Under the pieces are notes generated by a model, which did no database searches, was not told the DNA's origin, and saw only the letters and a program-made list of their open reading frames with translations. Positions 1-8,387 of a stretch of DNA of 64,000 bases are shown piece by piece. The stretch is from assembly GCA_043747555.1 (NCBI GenBank), contig JAYTOY010000006.1, positions 109,393 to 173,392 on the forward strand. The letters are read 5' to 3'. How positions within the stretch are numbered: the stretch's first letter is position 1; each line of letters starts with the position of its first letter. The translations under genes were made by a program, and so were the position numbers. The stretch is from JAYWDA01 sp043747555. Lineage in GTDB: Bacteria > Bdellovibrionota > Bdellovibrionia > Bdellovibrionales > Bdellovibrionaceae.

Positions 1-222
1 AAATGTTTAGCGGCATTAAATTTAGGCATCACCGACTTAGTGATTCCAAAGGCCAATGAAAAAGATTTGGCAGATATCCCAAAGCAATTCAAAGATAAGT
101 TGAACTTTATTCCGGTAGATACATTGGACCAAGTTTTTGCAGTCGTCTTTGATCGCGGCGATAAAGAGAAAAAAACCGTGCGCAAAGAGGCCAAGAAAAC
201 AAAGTCTGCTTCTGCCGCTTAA
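1..222 (+). CDS. lon: Lon protease, C-terminal end (partial)
   Basis: The reading frame is open from the first base and gives the last 73 residues of a protein cut by the window edge. The segment LVIPKANEKDLADIPKQF followed by IPVDTLDQVF matches the C terminus of the proteolytic domain of ATP-dependent Lon proteases, which degrade misfolded and regulatory cytosolic proteins. The catalytic Ser/Lys dyad lies upstream of the window and cannot be checked. A basic Lys/Ala/Ser-rich tail of about 25 residues follows the usual end of the domain. The gene ends just before a strong terminator. Identity is inferred from this tail only. Confidence 0.82.
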   Translation, partial: KCLAALNLGITDLVIPKANEKDLADIPKQFKDKLNFIPVDTLDQVFAVVFDRGDKEKKTVRKEAKKTKSASAA

Positions 223-244
223 GACAAACATTTATTCTATGCTT

Positions 245-275
245 AAAAACCCCGGCTTAAAAACCCGGGGTTTTT
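245..275. terminator. Bidirectional rho-independent terminator between lon and the oligopeptidase gene
   Basis: An 11-bp perfect stem (AAAAACCCCGG at 245-255 with its complement at 265-275) encloses a 9-nt loop. It is followed by T residues on the plus strand and preceded by A residues, so it can work in both directions. It sits between the convergent lon and ptrB-like genes. Confidence 0.9.
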
Positions 276-2326
276 TATTTCAAGGGCAGATCTAAGTATT
301 TGATAATAAAAGCCAGCGCTTCTGCTACTTCTTTAAAATAATCAAATCTTCCGGAAGCGCCAAAATGGCCCGCCGCCATTTTTATTTTTAAAAGGATAGT
401 TTCATCGCCTGTCTTATGTTCACGTAATTTTGCAGTCCACTTTGTCGGTTCCCAAAATGTCACTCGGAAATCATGTAGTCCCCCGGTGATAAGCATATTT
501 GGATAGCGCTGCGCCTTTATATTGTCATACGGCGAATAACTTTTCATATATTCATAGAACTTTTTATCGTGCGGGTCGCCCCACTCTTTATATTCCATTT
601 TTGTCAGCGGTAAAGTGTCGTCAAACATTGTATTAATGACATCAACAAATGGCACATGGGCCACGCAAACTTGAAATAAATCTGGACGCATATTAACTAC
701 GGCACCCATCAACATTCCGCCAGCGCTGCCACCCATAATGGCCAGTTTTTTCGGAGAGGTCCATTTTTTTTCAACCAACCAGTCGGCCACAGAAATAAAA
801 TCATGAAAGGTGTTTTTTTTATTTAAAAACTTTCCATCTTCATACCATAAGCGACCTAAATCTTGCCCACCCCGAATATGGGCAATGGCATAGGCAAATC
901 CGCGGTTTAAAAGCGGCAAACTTCCTCGGCTAAAACTTGGTTGAATAATCGCGCCATAGGATCCATATCCGTAAAGCATCAATGGTTGAAGACCATTTTT
1001 CTTAAAACCTTTTTTATAGAAAATTGTGACAGGAATTTTTTTTCCATCATGGGCTGGAATCATAAGTCGTTCGCACTTATAGTTTGAACTTTTAAATTTA
1101 TTTACTTTTTGGGTTTTAACAACCTTTGTGCGCCCGTTCATCATATCATAATCAATAATAGTTTCCGGAGACACTGGAGATTCGACTAACATCCGAAGAT
1201 TTCTACATTTAAATTCTTCATTTCCAATAAAACTTAATGAAAAGGCCTTCTCTTTAAACTTAATGTCTGTATATTTCTCTTTTTTAAAGTTATAAATTTT
1301 AATCACCGGAAGAGCATTTTTAAAATAAGATAAGACCAGAAAATCTTCAAACAACATACTTCCACGGAAAAGACTTTCTTTGTCCTCTGGGACAAACTCA
1401 ATCCAATTTTTTCTTTCAAACTGATCGATGGGCGCAATCATCAATTTGAAGTTCGTCGCGTTTTCATTACTTCGTATATAAAAATATCCTTGGCGCGTGC
1501 TGATACTGTATTCATGTCCTTCTTTCCGGGGCAAAAAACATTCGAACTTAGGTTTAGCCTCGTTGGCAGATCCAAACCAAATCTCGCTGGTGACAGATCC
1601 TGAGGAATCAAGCAATATCCATTGATGGTCAGCTGTTTTTCCGACTCCAACAAAGTGCTTTTGGTCCTTTTCCTCATAAACCAAGGTCCCCTTTTTATCT
1701 GATTCTATATTATACCGAAAGGCCTTATCGGGCCGGTGATTTTCATCCAACTGCGAATAATAAAGTGTCTCGTTGTCGTTGGCCCATACGACATTATCTG
1801 AAACATCTTTGATTGATTTTTTTAAAATTTTACCAGAATTAAGATCTTTAAAGTGAACTGTATATTTTTCGTTTCCACTAAAATCCACGGCATAAGCTAG
1901 CCATTGATGATTTGGGCTGACTTCAAAGGCACCCAAAGAAAAATACTTTTTCCCCTTGGCAAGCTTGTTGCCATTCAAAAGCAACTGCTCGCGGCCGCTT
2001 TTTTTTAATTTTCGATAATAGACCTTATACTGCTGTCCTTTTTTAACTTTACTAAAATAAAGCCAATCATCAACAGGTGTTTCTGCTGATATTTCATTTT
2101 CATTGATTGAACCTTTTAATTCTTTAAACAGCTTTTCTTTAAAGCTGTTGAGGGGCTTAAGTTTTTCATCTGAATACTTGTTTTCGGCATTGATGTATTT
2201 TTTGGTGTCTGGGTCTTTAAGGTCCCGCAACCAAAAGTAAGGGTCTGACCGTAATTCTTGATGGTGCTGTAATTTTTTTGGTTTTTGCGGAGCTACTGGC
2301 GCTAAAATACTTTTCTTTTGGGACAT
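275..2326 (-). CDS. ptrB: Prolyl oligopeptidase family serine peptidase, oligopeptidase B-like
   Basis: The 683-residue length matches oligopeptidase B (family S9A), a cytosolic serine peptidase that cuts short peptides after basic residues. The N-terminal half would be the beta-propeller and the C-terminal part the alpha/beta hydrolase. The nucleophile elbow GGSAGG puts the catalytic Ser near residue 534. Asp near 619 (GGLHDFRV) and His near 654 (AAGHFGASG) complete the triad. The start is supported by GGAG nine bases upstream. There is no signal peptide. Its stop lies inside the shared terminator with lon. The family is clear. The exact subfamily (B versus prolyl oligopeptidase) rests on the N-terminal DPYFWLRD motif and C-terminal similarity. 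Confidence 0.9.
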   Translation of the reverse strand: MSQKKSILAPVAPQKPKKLQHHQELRSDPYFWLRDLKDPDTKKYINAENKYSDEKLKPLNSFKEKLFKELKGSINENEISAETPVDDWLYFSKVKKGQQYKVYYRKLKKSGREQLLLNGNKLAKGKKYFSLGAFEVSPNHQWLAYAVDFSGNEKYTVHFKDLNSGKILKKSIKDVSDNVVWANDNETLYYSQLDENHRPDKAFRYNIESDKKGTLVYEEKDQKHFVGVGKTADHQWILLDSSGSVTSEIWFGSANEAKPKFECFLPRKEGHEYSISTRQGYFYIRSNENATNFKLMIAPIDQFERKNWIEFVPEDKESLFRGSMLFEDFLVLSYFKNALPVIKIYNFKKEKYTDIKFKEKAFSLSFIGNEEFKCRNLRMLVESPVSPETIIDYDMMNGRTKVVKTQKVNKFKSSNYKCERLMIPAHDGKKIPVTIFYKKGFKKNGLQPLMLYGYGSYGAIIQPSFSRGSLPLLNRGFAYAIAHIRGGQDLGRLWYEDGKFLNKKNTFHDFISVADWLVEKKWTSPKKLAIMGGSAGGMLMGAVVNMRPDLFQVCVAHVPFVDVINTMFDDTLPLTKMEYKEWGDPHDKKFYEYMKSYSPYDNIKAQRYPNMLITGGLHDFRVTFWEPTKWTAKLREHKTGDETILLKIKMAAGHFGASGRFDYFKEVAEALAFIIKYLDLPLK

Positions 2327-2345
2327 TTTAAAAATCTCCGTCGTT

Positions 2346-2879
2346 TTACTCTGTCAGGGATTGAAAAAAATTGATGCAGTCAGGATCTTTTGAGTTTCTC
2401 GTATAATAAAGCGATTTATCAAAACGTCGTTGAGTGCACTTTCTAATAGGTGGCCCAATCAAAGCGGTCACCCTATCCCCGATGTCTTTTTTAATTTCTT
2501 TAATACATTCGCCTTCATACTTTTCCCACATGTTTTGGCAGACAAGTTTCGGAAGGCTGTAACATTTTTTTTCTTTTGTCTGTGCAGCACACGGTTCTAG
2601 GGATTGCTCTTGATCCAAAGACGGTTGAACCACTAATCCTGCCAAGTAAATAAGGACAATAGCTGCTGAAATGATGGCAGTTCCCTGATCAAGGGAAAGA
2701 GGAAATCCATTGCTGGAGAACGGTTTTTTAAAAAAGGTAAAACTACCGATGGCTATCACGACAGCAATAAAATGCAGACTTTCAGAGGCGCCTAAATACT
2801 CAACTGCTAAAAAAGAAAAGCTAACCGCGGCGGCGATCCAAAAAATTAGATTAAGGATTTTTTTGAAACCTTCTTCCAT
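2346..2879 (-). CDS. Hypothetical inner-membrane protein
   Basis: I do not recognise this 177-residue protein. It has three or four hydrophobic segments in its first 90 residues, then a soluble tail rich in cysteine (about six Cys) and charged residues, which might sit in the periplasm. The longest frame begins with TTG at 2897. I chose the in-frame ATG at 2879 (MEEGFKKIL), which gives a normal membrane-protein N terminus, although neither start has a convincing ribosome binding site. It lies between the GT117-type gene and the oligopeptidase on the same strand, 19 bp before the latter, so the three may be co-transcribed. No function is claimed. Confidence 0.6.
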   Translation of the reverse strand: MEEGFKKILNLIFWIAAAVSFSFLAVEYLGASESLHFIAVVIAIGSFTFFKKPFSSNGFPLSLDQGTAIISAAIVLIYLAGLVVQPSLDQEQSLEPCAAQTKEKKCYSLPKLVCQNMWEKYEGECIKEIKKDIGDRVTALIGPPIRKCTQRRFDKSLYYTRNSKDPDCINFFQSLTE

Positions 2880-2921
2880 TGGCTGACTATACGTCAAAAT
2901 GGTCCCGTTGTTACTAACAAT

Positions 2922-4931
2922 TTATTTTTCAGGGATAGCCTGCAGGGAATTTTTTAGCGGGAGATAATCTGGGTCTTGTGGGGAAGCTATTATTAGATAC
3001 TTTTCCCAGGCTGCCTTTGTTTTAGAAACTGCCGCAGGGTGATAGCCTATTAACTGGGACCAGATAAATCCCTGAATTTTTAATTGGTCAGGTGTTGGTG
3101 ATTCGTCATCAAGCATCAAATCATCTATAATTTTTGCTGATTCAGCCAAAAGACTTATATTTTTTGGTTCTTGCCGCAGCGAAATTCGCATGAGGAGCTC
3201 ACTCCGTCGAGCTTGTGAATCATCATATCTTTGCTTGAAGAAATATTCCCAACTTGTCTTTGGAAAATTCTTTAATTCTTTGAAATCGATACCCTGCCAA
3301 ACTTGAGCTGTCGCCGTAATAAATTCATTGTCATTAGGGGCGGGGTTTTTTAAGACAACACGATCCGCGAAACCGATGGGCCAAAGCTGGTATTTTGCAA
3401 ACCAATCAGTCTCTTCTTTAGTTCCAACAGCAGAAACAAAAACTGGATGCTTAGATAAGTTTGCATCCAAAAAGGCTTCAAATTTATAGCCACCCTCGCG
3501 TGTTTTATAAAATTGCGCATATCCCGGTGGTGGCAGTATCACCTGCGGAAAATTGAGGGTTACACTTTTTGTAGCCCATGGATATCCTCCGATCAGCGAA
3601 CGGCTTATGATTTTCACATCGGACCGAAGTCCTTCGCAAGTTTGCAAATATCTGGTGATGCCAAAATCAGCGTCACCCAGAGGCATAAATATCGCCGAAG
3701 GCGGAAGGCTGCCTAAAATTTGTCGTCCGGCCTGCTCCAGAAATTCATTTTCATGTTGGTCTTGGGTTTGATAGTTCAAGCCGATCTGAATCGTAATCAA
3801 TGCAATTACCAAACTTGGTTTCAACCCTCGGGGACATATGTTTTTTTCTTTTAAAATAAAAAAAAAGGCTGCGAAACAAGTGCCGACCCATAAGCAAAGA
3901 AAAAAATGCGGCTGTTGCCAAAAACGTTCCATAATACCTAAATAAAGAGGCTCTGCTAAATTAAGATTCGATAAAAAATGAAAGGTAAAAAGATAAAAAC
4001 AAAAGATCAGGACCGTTAATAGATAGAAATTTCTGGTTGTATTTTCAGAAGACTTATTTTTTCTAAAAGCTAGAAAGAATCCCCCGAACATCAATAATGT
4101 AGCACCAAGACCTAAAAGCTGTTTAAAAACTGTCTGAAAATAAATTTTAAAGGCCGGCCAAAACTGGCTTTGCTCGTTTGAGATAGCCAGTCTAAAGGTT
4201 CCATATTCTTGCCTAAGAACGTGCGTAATAAATCCTTCCCAAGTCCCTGTTTCTCCCCATGAGATAGCAAGCCAACGGGAGCCTGCCCAGAATAAATAAA
4301 GATAGGGAGAAAGGCCAATCGCGCCTAAAAAAGAAAAGTAGATCAGCTTTTTTAAAAAGCTTTTTTGACCTCGTAAACACCACAGCATCCAAACCAGAAT
4401 CGGGGCTGCTACAAAAAAGAAAGTGTGGTGATTGGTCAGGGCCAGGCCAGAAATAAAAAACGCCAGGCCCGCTGTTTGCCACCGGCGATTATCTATTGAA
4501 AAAGTCCACGCAATATTTAAAAGAACTGCGATAAAAAAATTATTGAGTGGGAAAACTTCGGCAGTGACTGCATATGACCAAATCAGTGGAGAAAAAGCAT
4601 AAAGTCCGCAAGAAAGAGCGGCGGCCCAGGCATCTTTAGTTATCCGCCAACTGAGGCGAAATAAAAGACCCGCTGCCAAGCCATCAAGAAGTGCCGAGAG
4701 AAGATTCACCCGCCATGCAACCCTTCCAAAAGGAAGCCAAGTCATTATGTGGCCCAATAAGGTATATAAAGGGTAGCCCGGTGGGTGAGCAACTCCAAGG
4801 CTGTGGGCATTGATGATTAATTCACCGCTGTCGCCTCCGGCAACCCCAGGGTATGTTGTCGACCAATAAATTAAAAAGACCGCTGCTGTCGACAGCAGAA
4901 TCCAAAAATTTCGAGGTAAAGTTCTTATCAT
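2922..4931 (-). CDS. DUF2723 / GT117-type membrane glycosyltransferase
   Basis: The 669-residue polytopic protein carries the DUF2723 signature near its N terminus: an acidic motif in the first loop (GGDSGELI, residues 32-39) followed by HPPGYPLYTLLGH (49-61). DUF2723 proteins are GT-C-fold glycosyltransferases using lipid-linked sugar, and some are protein O-mannosyltransferases. About ten membrane helices occupy residues 10-370. The remaining roughly 280 residues are soluble and presumably periplasmic. The acceptor and sugar cannot be read from sequence. The gene starts 12 bp after the HTH/coiled-coil gene on the same strand. Confidence 0.8.
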   Translation of the reverse strand: MIRTLPRNFWILLSTAAVFLIYWSTTYPGVAGGDSGELIINAHSLGVAHPPGYPLYTLLGHIMTWLPFGRVAWRVNLLSALLDGLAAGLLFRLSWRITKDAWAAALSCGLYAFSPLIWSYAVTAEVFPLNNFFIAVLLNIAWTFSIDNRRWQTAGLAFFISGLALTNHHTFFFVAAPILVWMLWCLRGQKSFLKKLIYFSFLGAIGLSPYLYLFWAGSRWLAISWGETGTWEGFITHVLRQEYGTFRLAISNEQSQFWPAFKIYFQTVFKQLLGLGATLLMFGGFFLAFRKNKSSENTTRNFYLLTVLIFCFYLFTFHFLSNLNLAEPLYLGIMERFWQQPHFFLCLWVGTCFAAFFFILKEKNICPRGLKPSLVIALITIQIGLNYQTQDQHENEFLEQAGRQILGSLPPSAIFMPLGDADFGITRYLQTCEGLRSDVKIISRSLIGGYPWATKSVTLNFPQVILPPPGYAQFYKTREGGYKFEAFLDANLSKHPVFVSAVGTKEETDWFAKYQLWPIGFADRVVLKNPAPNDNEFITATAQVWQGIDFKELKNFPKTSWEYFFKQRYDDSQARRSELLMRISLRQEPKNISLLAESAKIIDDLMLDDESPTPDQLKIQGFIWSQLIGYHPAAVSKTKAAWEKYLIIASPQDPDYLPLKNSLQAIPEK

Positions 4932-4943
4932 TTGATGGTGATT

Positions 4944-5447
4944 TTAATATGAGGGCGTACGATGAGGCTGCAATCTTTGATTTTCGCCCTCAAGAACGCG
5001 CACCAAAGTTTTTAAATCACTGACCTCTTCTTTTAGGTGCAAAAGTTGTTCTTCTTTTTCTTGAAGAACAAGGGTGTAAGCCCTTTTTAGTTCGTTCAGT
5101 AATTTATTAGCAGCTGTTAGAATCGGCTCATCGGCAGACTCCTGAAGCTGCGATGTAAAAATCGAATTTCCCTTTTTTAAAAGAGCCGCTGCGACTTCTT
5201 TTTTCAAAGAGGATTCGATCATTGGCAAGGGGGCTTCCATCTGGGCACCCATCAAAGAGGCGTCGCTTTTTAGGGAGGGGCGATGTTCTCGAGGATGGGT
5301 ACCCATCGGCGAATCTATTAAAAAATATTTGCCGTCTAGGAAGCGGTACTTGATATCTTCGGCCTTAATACGCCGGCGAAGAGTGGATACACTGACTCTG
5401 TGTTTACTTGAGTAATCATTGAGTGGTATCCAACTTTCCGTATTCAT
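4944..5447 (-). CDS. Small HTH-like protein with C-terminal coiled coil
   Basis: The protein has 167 residues from the chosen start. The N-terminal segment resembles an excisionase/MerR-like winged helix-turn-helix (SSKHRVSVSTLRRRIK then YRFLDGKYFL, about residues 10-45). A linker follows, then a long Glu/Leu/Lys-rich coiled coil (about 110-160). The open frame extends to 5567, but the ATG at 5447 has GGAG five bases upstream and begins right at the domain, so I place the start there. Similar HTH-plus-coiled-coil proteins are seen in Bdellovibrio-type genomes, as far as I recall. A DNA-binding or scaffolding role is inference. It is probably the first gene of the run leading to the DUF2723 gene. 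Confidence 0.65.
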   Translation of the reverse strand: MNTESWIPLNDYSSKHRVSVSTLRRRIKAEDIKYRFLDGKYFLIDSPMGTHPREHRPSLKSDASLMGAQMEAPLPMIESSLKKEVAAALLKKGNSIFTSQLQESADEPILTAANKLLNELKRAYTLVLQEKEEQLLHLKEEVSDLKTLVRVLEGENQRLQPHRTPSY

Positions 5448-5595
5448 CAGTTCTCCATCAAGTAGCCAAATTTTCAGGTAGAGAGAGTTGGTGGTGGTAA
5501 CCCCCTGCTGCCTGCCTAACCACTGTATCAAAGGAGTCAGGGTTGTCAAAAAATTATGACTAATCAATCAAATGTTGCTAGAAATCTAAACCGAA

Positions 5596-5673
5596 GTCTG
5601 GCTATCCAGACCTAAAACCCTTACCCAGCACGACCTTGGGCCTGAATAATCTCCCTTCCCAGGCTGGCTATCC
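5596..5673. repeat. Hairpin and 10-bp direct repeat in a divergent intergenic region
   Basis: Between the divergent HTH/coiled-coil and patatin genes there is a perfect hairpin, GTCTGG-CTAT-CCAGAC (5596-5611). Its core CTGGCTATCC (5598-5607) recurs exactly at 5664-5673, 15 bp before the patatin start. This could be an operator pair, but that is inference only. Confidence 0.4.
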
Positions 5674-5687
5674 CGTGGAATAATTCC

Positions 5688-6902
5688 GTGGATATGCGTA
5701 TTAGAGATAAGAAGAAATTAGGACTGGTTTTAAGTGGAGGGGGCATCAAAGCCGCCGCTTTCCATATTGGTGTTTGCCTAGCCTTAAAAGAAAAGGGCTT
5801 TAGATTTGCTGGCGGATCAAAAGAGCTTGTGCGTCAAAAGTTTCCAAAGAGCACTCCGCTGACTTTTCAAGTTTATATCGGTTCCAGCGCAGGAGCTTTT
5901 GTTAGCAGCATCTTGGCCTCTGGTTATGACATAGAATCTTTGATCAATGCCTTTCAAATCGGAGTTGGTGAAAGACCTCGATATAAAAAAGACGATCTTA
6001 ATTTCTTAAAGCCGATTGGCTACCGTGATGTTTTTTCCCTTAATTCGATGAATGGATCAAGAATGCTTCGGTTTTTACCGGAAGCATTGCTTAAAAAATC
6101 TTTAGTCCGTGGTGGAATTGAAGCTTTCCTTAAAAATGGGTTTAAAGTCAGTGGTCTTTTTACCACAAAAGGGATGGAGAAATACCTTCGCCAAGAAGCA
6201 TTGGTTGAAAACGATTTTTCCCGTTTAGGGGTCGAACTTTATATTGTAGCGACGCAATTGAATCATTCCCGAAAAGCGATCTTTGGTAACTATCCAGAAA
6301 GTTATAAGACTGCGACCACAAAATATATCAACTACGCAACGATCAGTGAGGCTGTCGCCTGTTCGACATCTTTGCCTCCGGTTTATGCGCCGTATCCGGT
6401 TAAAAGGGAAGACGGTAAAGAAATCTATTACACGGATGGCGAAATCCGCGAGACCTTAAGTGCCCATATTGCCGCTGACCAAGGTTGTGATCTGGTGATT
6501 TCTTCTTATTCCATGCAGCCCTATCATTACACCCCAGAAATGGGCAGTCTGCATGATTATGGAATCCCGGTGATTATCAACCAGGCGCTGTACCAAGTCC
6601 TAGAACAAAAACTTTCAAAAAGTATTGAACAACAAACCCAGCTTAAAACTATTTATAAAGCTATTGATCGATACTTTTTAGAGCATAAATTGCCCCCTGA
6701 GCATCGCGATAAGGTCTTAGAGTTGATTCGGAATCAACTGAACTTCAGACCCGATGTTGATTACATCTTTATAAATCCACGCCCACAAAATTACGAAATG
6801 TTTTTCGTCGATCACTTTAGTTTGAATCCAAAAATATTGGAGCGAATCGTACGGATTGGATTTAAATCCGCACTGGGCGTCCTAAGACGTTACGATATCT
6901 AA
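5688..6902 (+). CDS. Patatin-like phospholipase
   Basis: This 404-residue protein has the patatin fold hallmarks: oxyanion loop SGGGIKAAAF (residues 16-25), nucleophile elbow GSSAG (Ser 67) and catalytic Asp 250 in the motif TDGE. Patatins are Ser-Asp dyad acyl hydrolases acting on phospholipids. Most members have Asp-Gly-Gly or Asp-Gly-Ala where this one has Asp-Gly-Glu. There is no signal peptide, so it may be cytosolic or exported by another route. The start is GTG at 5688, with ATG at 5694 as an alternative, and neither has a good Shine-Dalgarno. The C-terminal 100 residues are helical and unassigned. It ends only 15 bp from the convergent nuoN stop, with no terminator visible. Confidence 0.85.
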   Translation: MDMRIRDKKKLGLVLSGGGIKAAAFHIGVCLALKEKGFRFAGGSKELVRQKFPKSTPLTFQVYIGSSAGAFVSSILASGYDIESLINAFQIGVGERPRYKKDDLNFLKPIGYRDVFSLNSMNGSRMLRFLPEALLKKSLVRGGIEAFLKNGFKVSGLFTTKGMEKYLRQEALVENDFSRLGVELYIVATQLNHSRKAIFGNYPESYKTATTKYINYATISEAVACSTSLPPVYAPYPVKREDGKEIYYTDGEIRETLSAHIAADQGCDLVISSYSMQPYHYTPEMGSLHDYGIPVIINQALYQVLEQKLSKSIEQQTQLKTIYKAIDRYFLEHKLPPEHRDKVLELIRNQLNFRPDVDYIFINPRPQNYEMFFVDHFSLNPKILERIVRIGFKSALGVLRRYDI

Positions 6903-6917
6903 TCCGTCGTCAAAATA

Positions 6918-8387
6918 CTAAGGAACGTAAAGTAAGCTTTGTTCGACCGCTGAAAAAATTGGGCCTGAGACAAAACCCAACGTCACAATAAAGAAAGCCA
7001 TGACGAAAACTACGACGGTTGTAGCGTTTAATGAAAACGGCGCAATTTGAGCATCGCCCTCTTTCATGTACATGGTGACAATGGGTCGCAGGTAATAATA
7101 AACACTGATCACTGAGTTAATAACTCCCCAGATCGCAAGCCATAAAAGACCTTCACCAATAGCTGCACTAAACAAATAAAATTTACCGAAGAATCCAAAA
7201 GTTGGAGGAATTCCTGCTAATGACAACATAAAAACTGTAAAACAAATAGCCAGGCCCGGATGATTTTTTGCAAAGCCAGCAAGGTCTTCAACATTTACGA
7301 CATGGGACTCTGTTCGCTCCATCATTCCAACCACAGCCATTGCACCTAAGGTCATCATTGAATAACTCATCAAATAGAAAATGACGCTTGAGGCGCCGAA
7401 GGCTGCATTGTCACTGACTCCGGCTGTGATAACACCCATCAAAATATAGCCTGAATTTGAAATGCTGGAATATGCAATCATCCGCTTTAAATTATTTTGA
7501 ATAATGGCCGCCAAATTTCCAACGATCATGGTCAGCACAGAAAGCCACTGTAATATGTCAAAAAGATTCATTGAGCCCGTTAAACTTCGTGTGGCAATAA
7601 TCCTTAAGAAAGCGGCAAAAGAAACTGTCTTTACCGCTGTCGCCATAAATGCCGTCAGGGGCGAAGGTGCTCCTTGGTAGACATCTGGAGTCCATGCATG
7701 AAATGGCGCAATAGAAACTTTAAAACAAAAACCAATTGTTACCAAAGCAACGCCAAACATAAAGATCAAATTTGATTGAATTAAAGTCGGCGCTTTTTCC
7801 ATAAATGTTAAAATATTTGTAGTTCCCGTAGACCCAAAAATAAATGACACACCAAAAAGAAAAATCGCTGATGCAAAACTGCCAAGAACGAAATATTTAA
7901 ACGCGGCTTCTTTAGAAATCTTTTCTTCGTGGCTCATGGCAATCATCAAATACAATGACAAAGACATCAGCTCGAGGCCAATAAAAATAAGTAACAGATC
8001 CACGGCTGACACCAGAATTAGCATCCCTAAGGCCGAACTCATCGTCAAAAAAATCAATTCAGAAAACTGTCGCCCTTTTGTGGCTGGATTTTCATACATC
8101 ATGACCATCGCAGCACCACAGGAAACAATCGCAATGGATCCCATCCACAGAGTAATGCCATCAAATAATAGGCCTTCATGGAAAGCAGTTCTGCCGTTAC
8201 GACTAAAAACGATCAAAAGAAAAACAGCCGCAACTATACCGATCAGCCCTTGCGTCAAGGTAGCCAAGGGATTTTGCTCGCGGTTACCTCGTAAAACTTT
8301 GGCGGTGATTGGAACTAGGCTTACCAAAAATAAAACAATCATAGAAGAAATAAGAAGAAGGTCGTTTTGTCCGACGGCTATATTCAT
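6918..8387 (-). CDS. nuoN: NADH-quinone oxidoreductase subunit N
   Basis: The 489-residue polytopic protein belongs to the antiporter-like Complex I subunit family, with about 14 helices. Segments such as SVDLLLIFIGLELMSLSLY and FCFKVSIAPFHAWTPDVYQG, which contains the conserved Lys and His of the proton channel, are typical of NuoN. It is one of the three proton-pumping subunits of the membrane arm. It is the last gene of the nuo operon, and its ATG overlaps the end of nuoM by 4 bp, implying translational coupling. Confidence 0.96.
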   Translation of the reverse strand: MNIAVGQNDLLLISSMIVLFLVSLVPITAKVLRGNREQNPLATLTQGLIGIVAAVFLLIVFSRNGRTAFHEGLLFDGITLWMGSIAIVSCGAAMVMMYENPATKGRQFSELIFLTMSSALGMLILVSAVDLLLIFIGLELMSLSLYLMIAMSHEEKISKEAAFKYFVLGSFASAIFLFGVSFIFGSTGTTNILTFMEKAPTLIQSNLIFMFGVALVTIGFCFKVSIAPFHAWTPDVYQGAPSPLTAFMATAVKTVSFAAFLRIIATRSLTGSMNLFDILQWLSVLTMIVGNLAAIIQNNLKRMIAYSSISNSGYILMGVITAGVSDNAAFGASSVIFYLMSYSMMTLGAMAVVGMMERTESHVVNVEDLAGFAKNHPGLAICFTVFMLSLAGIPPTFGFFGKFYLFSAAIGEGLLWLAIWGVINSVISVYYYLRPIVTMYMKEGDAQIAPFSLNATTVVVFVMAFFIVTLGFVSGPIFSAVEQSLLYVP

